A DNA stretch of 13,250 nt from Caulobacter sp. (GTDB taxonomy: Bacteria > Pseudomonadota > Alphaproteobacteria > Caulobacterales > Caulobacteraceae): positions 1 to 13,250 of the forward strand of contig JACMOF010000222.1 in NCBI GenBank assembly GCA_014378155.1, read 5' to 3'. Below, piece after piece: positions 1-6,190 of the stretch (its first letter is position 1; every line of letters begins with the position of its first letter). A program made the position numbers and the translations under genes. The notes under the pieces were generated by a model. It was not told where the DNA came from. It saw only the letters and a program-made list of their open reading frames with translations, and did no database searches.

Positions 1-140
1 GCCGCTTCGGCTCGACTGCGGCCTTCATAAACCGCCGCCAGCGCCAGCAGGCGCCGCACCTGATCTGGATCCTTGGCCCGCGCCGCCAGCCGACGGGTCC
101 GCGCCGCGTCATAATCGACTCGAAGCTTGATGGCAGACAT
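1..140 (-). CDS. IS630-family transposase, N-terminal part (runs off the left edge)
   Basis: The minus strand is open from an ATG at 138-140 to the window edge, giving about 46 residues that begin MSAIKLRVDYDAARTRRLA and continue with QVRRLLALAAVYEGRSRAEAA. This is the typical opening of the helix-turn-helix, terminal-repeat-recognising domain of IS630-type transposases, which move an element into TA dinucleotides. A purine-rich AGGGAG lies about 8 bases before the ATG and supports the start. The DDE catalytic domain lies outside the window, so intactness is unknown. The element's end should lie in 141-240, but I could not identify a terminal inverted repeat there with confidence. Its sequence type differs from the IS630 tail buried in parB (3334-3485), so these are probably two different elements. 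Confidence 0.75.
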   Translation of the reverse strand, partial: MSAIKLRVDYDAARTRRLAARAKDPDQVRRLLALAAVYEGRSRAEA

Positions 141-389
141 CCACGATCTCCCTTGCAACCAGGAGAGTGAATCACTGTCCGGCCAGTCAGGGAATCCCGT
201 CGGAGTCAGAGCTAGGGGCTTTTGGTGTTAGTTTCTTGGCTCGCGAGGAATGGGGCCAAGGCGCACCGTGCGCCCCAGGGGAAGAAAGGCAGGCTGTGAG
301 GTTGTGGGAGCGGACCGGTCCCCGGTCAGATCAGGCAAGAAGCGGACGGCGGTCGGCGAGCCCGGCAAAGGTCTCCTGGAGAGGCCAGG

Positions 390-707
390 ATGGCGGCCAT
401 CGGCGCTTTCACCGTCCAATCTGACAGCGCGTCTTGGGCGACGTCCGCCCCTTTCCCATCGAGTTCAGGGCAGTCCAGTGACGCCCAGTCGCCGACCTGG
501 CCGGTAAGAACATGACCCCATGTCGGGTGTTCGCCGGGAGGGCCGAGCTGGGCGCGGCCTGGAAGATGGCCGGCTGGTCCAAGAACGACTATCTGCCGGT
601 CAAGCTGGACGGCCGTCGTCCCCATCGCGATCAAGGACGGCCTGGTCGTCATCGACGGCGTCCACAGCCTGGCCTGGTCGCGCAGCAACGCGCCCAAGGC
701 GGACTAA
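390..707 (+). pseudogene. DUF736 family protein, frameshifted with an in-frame stop
   Basis: DUF736 proteins are small (about 100 residues) cargo of alphaproteobacterial plasmids and integrative elements; their function is unknown. The ATG at 390, preceded by a GGAG, opens with MAAIGAFTV, the usual DUF736 start. The family core RVFAGRAELGAAWK and DYLPVKLDGR appears near 525-610 in another frame, and that frame has a TGA at 479-481. The ending VPIAIKDGLVVIDGV then LAWSRSNAPKAD is back in the first frame and stops at 705-707. Two roughly compensating shifts plus a stop therefore break one ancestral gene of about 105 codons. The 249 bases between it and the IS630 start hold no gene; a 7-base-arm hairpin (260-266 / 268-274) is the only structure seen there. 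Confidence 0.7.
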
Positions 708-720
708 GCGGCCAGCCTCT

Positions 721-735
721 CCGCCGATCCGGCGG
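721..735. terminator. GC hairpin after the DUF736 remnant, possible terminator
   Basis: CCGCCG, a 3-base loop, then CGGCGG form a perfect short stem 13 bases after the DUF736 stop. No T-run follows on either strand, so intrinsic termination is doubtful. Confidence 0.22.
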
Positions 736-791
736 GGCGGGCGCGGCGCGCGAGGGCTGGCGACGGAGGCGACACAGGGTATAGCGGCGAC

Positions 792-1192
792 ATGACTGCC
801 CTCGCCGCCCTCGCCGCCGGGCTGATCGCATGCACCGCGCCCACCGTGCATGACGGCGACACCTTGCGCTGCGGATCCGATCGCATCCGGCTGTTCGGGG
901 TCGATGCGCCCGAGGTGAAGCGCAGCACGACAACGGCCGAGCCGCTGGCCTATGAGGCGCGAGACTTGCTGATCACGCTGACACGGGGCCGCCGCGCCGC
1001 GTCGGTTGCCGCGTTGTCGACCATGACCGCTACGGCCGCAGCGTCGCCCGCTGCTGGTCGGACGCCACGCCCGACATCAACGCCGCCCTGATCCACTCGG
1101 GCCTGGCCACGAAATACCGGCGCTACAGCAAGGGCGCCTATGCCGCCGCCGAGGCCGAAGCCAGGCAAGCCCGGCGCGGGGCCTGGAAATAG
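792..1192 (+). pseudogene. Staphylococcal-nuclease-like (thermonuclease) protein, frameshifted
   Basis: The gene would encode a small secreted Ca-dependent nuclease of the SNase fold. A short hydrophobic leader (MTALAALAAGLIACTA) is followed by TVHDGDTLRC and RIRLFGVDAPE, which carry the family's catalytic Arg and Glu. The frame is lost at about 990-1002, in a GC-rich CCGCCGCGCCGCG stretch, most simply by a 2-base gain or 1-base loss. The next frame continues directly with CRVVDHDRYGRSVARCW, which holds the second catalytic Arg, then ALIHSGLATKYRRY and AEARQARRGAWK before a TAG at 1190-1192. Joined, the pieces make a normal-length protein of about 132 residues with all catalytic residues. Either the gene is recently dead or the sequence has an error here. 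The start has no strong ribosome binding site. Confidence 0.75.
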
Positions 1193-1351
1193 ACAGACGA
1201 AGCGAGCGATCGATCCCAAGGGATCGCCGCCCGCAGGTGAGGCTTCCAGGATTTGGAGCTCGTTCCGCTCGCGGGAGGCCGCCGAATGGGTCGCCGCCGG
1301 TGACCCCCGTCCAGAAAGTTCGCCCCCTGGCCGCAGTCGCCGGTCGCCGGC

Positions 1352-2896
1352 CTAGCCTGGCCCCTTGTCGAAGGCTCGGGCGTAGAGCGCTTCGATCCGT
1401 TCGACCTCGCCCTCCGTCAGGGCCTCGAACTCCCTCCCGCGAGCGCGTTCGGAGAGCTGGCCGCCGGCCTGGTCCAGGAACTTGCGCAGCAGTTCGACCT
1501 CGCCCGTCGGCATATCGACGATCTGCTGAACGTCTTGGCTGAACCGGTCGAAGGCCTGAAGGAACCAGACCTCCTGGGGCAGGTCCTGCTCGATGGTCTG
1601 CTCGACGCAGGCATAGAGGAAGGCCGCGTGGGCGGTGGCGTCGAAATAGCGATAGAAGGCGGCGGTGTCGTTCAACACCTCGACGTTGCCGGTGTCGGTG
1701 GCGCGCCAATCGATGAATGGCAGGAGCTGCGCCGAGTAGGACTCCAAGACTGCCTTGTAGCGGTCGATCTGACGCAAGATCGCGGCGCTGACCGGAAAGA
1801 CCAGGCCTGGCGGGCTATAGGCGGCGCGGGCCAAGGCATGATGGATCAGCCAGCGGTGCAGCCGGCCGTTCCCGTCCACATAGGGGTGGATATAGACGAA
1901 ACCGAAGGCCAGGCTGGCCGCCGCCACCACCGGATCCATGCCGCCGCGCGCCGCGCGCTCGGCGAAGGCCGCCACGCCGTCGATCAGGCTCCGGAGATCA
2001 TCAGGGCGGGCGCTGACATGGTCGGGAAGCGGGATGTTACTGTCGCGGTCGTGGACGCCGACAAAGCCGCCCTCGTCCCGAAGACCCAGGCGAACGAACC
2101 GGGCGTCGCCAATGACCACCTTCTGGAGGCGATCAAGCTCCGCCAGATCCAGCGGCCGCGCCCCGGCTTGGGCGATGGCCTGGCCCCAGCGGGCGGCGCG
2201 CTGCCCGGTCGGCCGCTCGCCCTCGATGGCGAAAGAGGACTTGGAGTCGCTCAGCAGAATGAAGGCCGCCGCCCGCGCCATCAGGTCGGGCCGCACCCGG
2301 CCCATCGCCTCGCGCGCCTGCTCGCCCAGGGCCTTGTCGCCATAGGCGATGAGTTCGACGGTCTTGCGGACCAGCGGGCAAAAGGCCGCCGTGCCCGGCA
2401 GGTTGTTGAGGACCTTGTGGCGGGGCGAAGGCTCGGCGACGGCCAGAGCGTATTGCTGGTCGGGATCCAGCACCGGAACCAGCCGGACCTTGCCGGGATC
2501 AAGCAGATCGAGCTGGCCGCCCGTCAGCCATTCGTAGAGGAACCAGAGGCGGCGGGCGAAGGCGCCGGTCGGCGTGGCCCTGACGATCGCCTCGATGTCG
2601 GAAGACGCGACCTGGTCGAACAGCTTGGACAGCACCTGCAGGTCGACGCCTTCATAGCGCAAGGCCAGGGTCAGCTGAGCGGCGAGCGTCGCCTCCGGCC
2701 GGTGCCGGGGTGTCAGCATCAGCCAGTCGGGGGTCGAGACGGGATGGTGGCGGGCGGCGATGGCGGCCGTTTGGACCGGAAGCGGCAGGACGAGGTCATA
2801 GCGGGCGATCAGCGCGGCGTAGCCGGCGAGCTCCCCGGGCTCGGGAAGGGCGCGACCGCGAAACTCGGTCACCGCGCGCGTAGGCCATTCACCCAT
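1352..2896 (-). CDS. Fic family protein (probable AMP transferase), N-terminally autoinhibited
   Basis: A 514-residue protein with the Fic signature HPYVDGNGRLHR at residues 337-348, complete with catalytic His337 and the anion-binding loop. Fic enzymes usually transfer AMP from ATP to a hydroxyl on a target protein. The inhibitory motif S/T-x3-E-G/N is present as SFAIEG (221-226, Glu225), upstream of the Fic core. That makes it a class II Fic protein, regulated within the chain and needing no separate antitoxin. The first 200 residues form a helical N-terminal region I cannot assign; the C-terminal 130 residues are also helical. The ATG at 2896 has only a weak G-rich sequence before it. No partner gene is adjacent: it is flanked by the broken nuclease gene (convergent) and by parB remains (same strand, upstream). 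It is the only long intact cargo gene of the element. The target is unknown. Confidence 0.88.
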   Translation of the reverse strand: MGEWPTRAVTEFRGRALPEPGELAGYAALIARYDLVLPLPVQTAAIAARHHPVSTPDWLMLTPRHRPEATLAAQLTLALRYEGVDLQVLSKLFDQVASSDIEAIVRATPTGAFARRLWFLYEWLTGGQLDLLDPGKVRLVPVLDPDQQYALAVAEPSPRHKVLNNLPGTAAFCPLVRKTVELIAYGDKALGEQAREAMGRVRPDLMARAAAFILLSDSKSSFAIEGERPTGQRAARWGQAIAQAGARPLDLAELDRLQKVVIGDARFVRLGLRDEGGFVGVHDRDSNIPLPDHVSARPDDLRSLIDGVAAFAERAARGGMDPVVAAASLAFGFVYIHPYVDGNGRLHRWLIHHALARAAYSPPGLVFPVSAAILRQIDRYKAVLESYSAQLLPFIDWRATDTGNVEVLNDTAAFYRYFDATAHAAFLYACVEQTIEQDLPQEVWFLQAFDRFSQDVQQIVDMPTGEVELLRKFLDQAGGQLSERARGREFEALTEGEVERIEALYARAFDKGPG

Positions 2897-2906
2897 TTCA
2901 AACCCC

Positions 2907-3017
2907 GCGAAATTCGATCACCGGGCTGCGGCCCGCTTGCGGGAATCCGTCACCGTTCGCGAAAATCTATCACATCTCCGAATATTTGAGAATCTTGATC
3001 ACGCCGCATTCGATCGC
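2907..3017. repeat. Four to five degenerate direct repeats upstream of fic (possible IS21-type end or operator array)
   Basis: The + strand carries related units ending in TCAC at 2918, 2950, 2970 and 2999: CGCGAAATTCGATCAC, TGCGGGAATCCGTCAC, CGCGAAAATCTATCAC and TGAGAATCTTGATCAC. A weaker fifth ends at 3017 (GCATTCGATCGC). Spacings are 32, 20 and 29 bases. Read on the minus strand the unit is roughly GTGATNGATTTTCGCG. Arrays of this sort resemble the multiple terminal repeats of IS21-family elements, but no istA/istB is present. They also lie directly before the fic start, where operator sites would be. The rest of the 2897-3237 gap holds GC-rich palindromic sequence (GGCGCGCC repeats near 3117-3130) and no gene I can support. 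Confidence 0.5.
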
Positions 3018-3205
3018 GGCCTGGTGGCGATGAACCCATCGCCCTCACGCGAAGACCGGCACACGCCAAACCGGTTTGAGCGTGGTCGGGTGGCGCACGG
3101 GCCTTGCTCGCCCGGCGCGCCGGCGCGCCTGCGCGCGTCCATACCACGCACAGAAAGTGGCCGACCCCAAGGATCGCCCACCCCAGCTTTCAACATCGTG
3201 GAAAA

Positions 3206-3232
3206 GGCGGGGCGGTCTTGGACCGCCCCGCC
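3206..3232 (-). terminator. Intrinsic terminator of parB
   Basis: A perfect 12-base-pair stem, GGCGGGGCGGTC / GACCGCCCCGCC, with a 3-base loop starts 5 bases past the parB stop. On the minus strand it is followed by TTTT. This is a textbook Rho-independent terminator in the direction of parB, and it would shield fic from parB transcription. Confidence 0.85.
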
Positions 3233-3237
3233 CTCGC

Positions 3238-3875
3238 CTATTCGGCCGCGACCGCGACCGCCTGGGCCGCGACAGTCTCGACGACTTCGGCGTCAAGCTC
3301 CGCGACGACTTCGGCTTGGTCCACCTCGGCCGCTAGTGGATTGATTCCAACGTTTGGTGCCCACGGGCGGCGGCGGCGATGATCTTGTCGGGGTCGGCGG
3401 TCCAGACGAAGGGCTTGGGCTGCTGGTTGTGATCGGGGACGAAGCGGTTGGTGGCGGCCTGGAGGTCAACGACGCCCTCGTCCCGACGCGAAATGTTTTC
3501 ATCCAAGGAAATCTCGGCGGGATCGTTGGTCGTATCGACCACGCAGCGCACAGGCTCAGTTTTGCTCAGCAGCTTGCGCTTGGCCAGGAGCTTGAGGGCC
3601 TGACGGCGACCTTCGCCGATGGTGACGAGGTAGTAGCCGCTTTCCTGGCCGCCTTCCCTCACCTCCGGCTCGACCACCAGGGGCTGGAGCAGGCCCTTGA
3701 AGCGGATGCTGGCGGCGCGGGCCTCGATATCCTCGGCCGAATGGCCGACACGCCGCGCGTTGCGCGGCGAGGCCTTCAACTTGTTGAGGGCGATGTCACG
3801 CACCTCACCGGGCTGGACCGGAACGCGCCCGGCCTTCACGGCTGGGGCGCGGGCGGTGTCTTGAACTTGGGTCAT
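3238..3875 (-). pseudogene. Plasmid-type ParB-like protein, middle replaced by an IS630 remnant
   Basis: ParB-like proteins of this type bind DNA to partition or regulate mobile elements. From the ATG at 3875 (Shine-Dalgarno AAGGA just upstream) the first 130 residues are the ParB/sulfiredoxin-like N-terminal domain: NKLKASPRNARRV, the GLLQPLVVEP segment, the box-like IGEGRRQALKLL, and SLDENISR, where the family normally continues into a long HTH region. After ENISR the frame runs into an IS630 transposase tail and stops at 3333. Immediately beyond, in another frame, 31 codons of an acidic Ala/Val/Glu-rich tail (AAEVDQAEVV to AVAVAAE, stop 3238-3240) look like the original ParB C-terminus, directly followed by the terminator. 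The HTH and dimerisation regions are gone, so partition function is very unlikely. A 180-residue chimera may still be translated and could bind nucleotide or DNA. Confidence 0.75.
3334..3485 (-). mobile_element. IS630-family transposase C-terminal remnant inside parB
   Basis: In frame with the parB N-terminus, about 46 residues read VVDLQAATNRFVPDHN, then KPFVWTADPDKIIAAAA and RGHQTLESIH. This is the standard end of IS630-family transposases. The stop codon TAG contains the TA at 3334-3335, and host parB sequence resumes at once, as expected for an element that inserts at TA. The left junction near 3485 has no terminal repeat, so most of the element was lost together with the central part of parB. 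Confidence 0.7.
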
Positions 3876-3888
3876 GGTCTTTTTCCTT

Positions 3889-3929
3889 GGGCAGGGGTGC
3901 AGGCGCAAGGCGCGCCTGAACCCCTGCCC
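3889..3929 (-). promoter_or_regulatory. Large hairpin in the parB leader
   Basis: Two 18-base arms (3889-3906 and 3912-3929) pair with one mismatch around a 5-base loop. Read on the minus strand the sequence is GGGCAGGGGTTCAGGCGC, loop, GCGCCTGCACCCCTGCCC, then AAGGAAAAAGACC and the parB ATG. The stem therefore ends directly at the Shine-Dalgarno of parB. It has no T-run, so it is not a classic terminator. It could be a binding site for a regulator or for ParB itself, an mRNA 5' stabiliser, or a translation-control stem. The arrangement is seen directly; the role is inferred. Confidence 0.6.
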
Positions 3930-4347
3930 GTCGGCGAGACCGGGGGTGCAAACGGAGGGGCGGCTTCGCGGGGACCCGGCTGCAGGGCGTTGCTGACCCG
4001 CTGTCCGATCTTGCCCGTAGCGCCCGAAGCTGGGCGGAAGCCGATCCGAAGTGCGCCAGGGGCGGAGCCCCAAGCCACGCGATCACCTCGTGATCGCTCT
4101 TCGAAAAATGAAGCCTGCACAGGAGCCCGCGCATGCGCGTGGCGGGAGGCGGCGTCGAGCGGCCGGCGGCGACACCCATTCCTTGTCTTGGGGGCGCCCG
4201 CCAGGCGTCGCGCCCGTGGGAGCGGCGAAAGCCGCGGGACCGAGCGTGACCGCCGGCCGTTCTCGATATTGGGTGAAGCCGGGCGCGAAAGCGCTCGGCG
4301 CGAACCTCTGGCGAAGCGTTTGCAAAAGGTGGACCCTGCCGCACCGA
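3930..4347. other. Gene-poor stretch upstream of parB
   Basis: No open frame here looks like a protein I recognise on either strand. The region has G/C blocks and one clear inverted repeat, GCGATCAC-CTC-GTGATCGC at 4079-4097, with 8-base perfect arms, suitable for an operator or a short hairpin. It presumably contains the parB promoter and a long leader, but I cannot point to convincing -35/-10 boxes. Confidence 0.4.
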
Positions 4348-4620
4348 CTAGCGCCGCAGTGTCTGCATCCCGGTGAGAACGCCGGGCTCGACGAGATCGA
4401 CGGGCTCACGGTCCGCAGGCCCAACGGGCCTGAGATCGCCCCAAAGGCGCTGGGGCGTTTGCACCGCGGTCTCAGGGTCTCCAGGAGACACCCCTTTGCC
4501 GGCCGGTCGCCCTGGCATCCCCAAACCAAGCACCCGCGCCGCCTGCGGAGCCGATGTCAAGACCACGAGGAGGCGCGTTCCAAAACCGCCGAACGCCTGT
4601 CTTTCCACGCCAGAGCCCAC
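4348..4620 (-). CDS. Hypothetical ORF divergent from the left AlpA-like gene (doubtful)
   Basis: A 90-residue frame from a GTG at 4620 begins ERQAFGGFGTRLLVVLTSAP after a few residues and contains QAARVLGLGMPGRPAGKG. I do not recognise the family. The only argument that it is real, apart from length, is that its first codons lie in an 18-base sequence repeated near the second AlpA-like gene (6082-6099), where the same divergent frame is cut off by a transposase remnant. Third-position GC is not strongly biased in the first half, and no ribosome binding site is evident. It may be a gene fragment or chance. Confidence 0.25.
   Translation of the reverse strand: MGSGVERQAFGGFGTRLLVVLTSAPQAARVLGLGMPGRPAGKGVSPGDPETAVQTPQRLWGDLRPVGPADREPVDLVEPGVLTGMQTLRR
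4584..4601. repeat. 18-base direct repeat, copy 1 (before left AlpA-like gene)
   Basis: AACCGCCGAACGCCTGTC occurs here and again at 6082-6099 in the same orientation. Similarity continues 3' of it (about nine of thirteen bases, including CACGCCA). Each copy lies about 100 bases before an AlpA-like gene, so this is probably a shared or duplicated upstream region. Confidence 0.6.
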
Positions 4621-4685
4621 CTTGACCTTATGGTCGCTTGCTGCGTGGGCAAGGCCTTGAACTATGGGCCAAAAGCGAGCCTGCC

Positions 4686-5023
4686 ATGCCGCAAGACCTC
4701 GCGCCGCCGCCCCGTCCCGTGGGCGCCCTGCCCGCCACCCGCGCCATCCGCCGGCCAGAATTGCGCAAGATCGAGCCGCTCACCGACACGACCATCTATG
4801 AGATGGAGCGTCGCGGAGAATTTCCCCGCCGGTTTTCGCTGACCCGCCGCTGCGTGGTCTGGGATCTGGGATCTGGGATCTGGGATCTGGGATCTGGGAT
4901 CTGGGCGAGATCGAAACCTGGCTGGCGCACCGCAAGCACGCCGCTCTAGACCCGTCGGCCGCCCCCGCCGAGGGTCCCGATGTCCAGACCCGGCGGACGC
5001 GCCCGGTGCAGCGGACGCGATAA
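4686..5023 (+). pseudogene. AlpA-family DNA-binding regulator, frame set by a 7-base repeat tract
   Basis: AlpA-type proteins are small helix-turn-helix regulators/excisionases of prophages and islands. From the ATG at 4686 the frame gives AIRRPELRKIEPLTDTTIY, EMERRGEFPRRFSLTRRCV and VWDLG, the usual AlpA order of recognition helix, GEFPR and wing. At 4861 five GGGATCT units intervene. The current frame reads WDLGSGIWDLGSGIWARSK and stops at 4947-4949 (88 residues from this ATG). In another frame, directly after the tract, the expected AlpA ending EIETWLAHRKHAALD appears and runs to a TAA at 5021-5023. With one, four or seven units the two halves join into a normal protein; with five they do not. 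The start at 4686 fits the family; a TTG/ATG further up (about 4638) is possible. The next 178 bases hold nothing I recognise. Confidence 0.72.
4861..4895. repeat. (GGGATCT)5 heptanucleotide tandem repeat inside the AlpA-like gene
   Basis: Five perfect head-to-tail copies of GGGATCT fill 4861-4895, flanked by a partial unit on each side (GGTCT before, GGG after). The ancestral codons were probably GTC TGG GAT CTG GGC GAG, that is one unit. Because 7 is not a multiple of 3, each gain or loss changes the frame. The tract itself has no stop in any frame; it cycles W-D-L-G-S-G-I. Such perfect coding repeats are prone to slippage during replication. Confidence 0.97.
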
Positions 5024-5201
5024 GCCATCGCTGTCTGCGGACGGGCCGGTTCCTGCGCGGCCGCGGCGCCGACCGTGCGCGCCATGGCGTCGACACCTGG
5101 CGTTTTCGCGTTGCCATTCATCGTAACGGCTGCTCGCAATACACATGGGAACCAACCGCCCCACCGGATCGCTAAAGCTCTGCCTTAGCCGGAGCACACT
5201 T

Positions 5202-6015
5202 TTGTCCGAACACTTCCCCTGGCCTCGAACGGTCGGGTCATCCTCACCTACGGCCGAAGCCTGATGGCCTTGGTCATTGCTCGCTCGCTGGCCCAGCGCG
5301 GTGTCGAGGTCATAGGGTGCGACGATGTCGACCTGGCGGTGATGTCGTTCCCAAAGCATGTGAAGGAGACCTTCACCGTCGCGCCCTGGAAGCTTCGGCC
5401 CGACGATTTCCTCGACGAACTGGAAGCCGCCGTGCGCGAATGTGCGCTGCGCGATGAACGCCCCTACGTCCTGATGCCCGTGTTCACGGAGGGCGAGTTG
5501 ATCGCACGCCACCGCGCGCGCTTCGAGCCCGCGGTCAAGCTCGCCGCGCCGTTGTGGAAGAGCATCAGTGTTGTCCATCCAAAGGACCATTTGGCCAAGC
5601 TAGTCGAAAGCGATGATCTTCCGGCCCCGAGGACCCGGATCGTGCCGGACCGCGCGGCGTTGACGCGGTTGGCGCCGACGCTGGAATACCCGCTCATCGT
5701 CAAGCCCAGCGACGGAGCCGGTGGCCGGGGGTGAGCATCGCGGGGTCGACTGACGAGGCGATCGAGCAGGTCGAGGCGCTGGGCTTTACCCCTACCCTCC
5801 TGCTCCAAAGCCTGGTTCCGGGCGAGGATTTCTGCGTCGCCGCGCTGGCCGACAAGGGCAGGCTGGCGGCGATGATGGCCTATCGCAATCTGACCACCTT
5901 TCCCCGCAAGGCCGGGGCCGGGGCCGTTCGGGAGACTGTCGACGCCGAACCCTTCCGGGAGGCCGTCGAAAAGGTCGTGGCGGCGTCGGGCTGGGATGGG
6001 CTGGCTGAGCCTTGA
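5202..6015 (+). pseudogene. ATP-grasp family protein, frameshifted and truncated
   Basis: ATP-grasp enzymes couple ATP hydrolysis to carboxylate-amine ligation; the product here is unknown. The N-terminal Rossmann-like strand RVILTYGRSLMALVIARSL begins upstream of the first ATG (5264). A likely original start is the TTG at 5202 (SEHFP), now one base out of frame at a C-run near 5216-5219. The pre-ATP region includes VLMPVFTEGELIARHR and the P-loop-like LIVKPSDGAGGRG. At a run of five Gs (5727-5731) the frame hits a TGA. The next frame continues VSIAGSTDEAIEQVEALG, LLLQSLVPGEDFCVAAL and VVAASGWDGLAE. It then ends abruptly at 6013-6015, where a transposase remnant starts, so the C-terminal Mg-binding Glu/Asn motif is missing. 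It is certainly non-functional as read. Confidence 0.72.
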
Positions 6016-6083
6016 CAGCGAAGTGTCAGCACCAGAGCCAGGTACTCGCGGGTGCAGTTGTCGATCACCGCCAGGGTCCGCAA
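6015..6083 (-). mobile_element. Remnant of a DDE (rve-type) transposase
   Basis: On the minus strand 23 codons read LRTLAVIDNCTREYLALV and then LTLRC. This matches the first catalytic-Asp region of rve-type transposases (IS3/IS481 style, V-I-D-x-x-T-R-E). It lies exactly between the truncated ATP-grasp end and the second copy of the 18-base repeat, and probably caused the truncation. It is too short to name the IS. Confidence 0.55.
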
Positions 6084-6099
6084 CCGCCGAACGCCTGTC
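6082..6099. repeat. 18-base direct repeat, copy 2 (before right AlpA-like gene)
   Basis: The sequence is the same as 4584-4601. Its left edge coincides with the end of the transposase remnant; its right side stays similar for about 13 more bases. Confidence 0.6.
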
Positions 6100-6190
6100 A
6101 CTGCACGCCACAGTACGATCGCGGCTCGGAGCGCATTGCGCTAACATTCTTGCGGGACGAAATCATGGCTGCGACCGACAAGCGCCAGAC

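Noticed and set aside
1535..2989. A 484-codon plus-strand frame opposite fic
   Set aside because: It is antisense to a gene with clear Fic motifs and reads as low-complexity Gly/Ala/Arg sequence with no domain; long antisense frames are normal in GC-rich DNA.
4079..4097. Second intrinsic terminator
   Set aside because: The 8-base-arm inverted repeat has no T-run directly after it on either strand, so it is noted only as a possible operator or hairpin.
3354..4376. A 340-codon plus-strand frame opposite parB and its leader
   Set aside because: The minus strand has recognisable ParB and transposase sequence, a Shine-Dalgarno and a terminator; the plus frame has no recognisable features.
4861..4895. 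CRISPR-like array
   Set aside because: The units are 7 bases, perfectly contiguous and without spacers; this is a simple tandem repeat in a coding frame.
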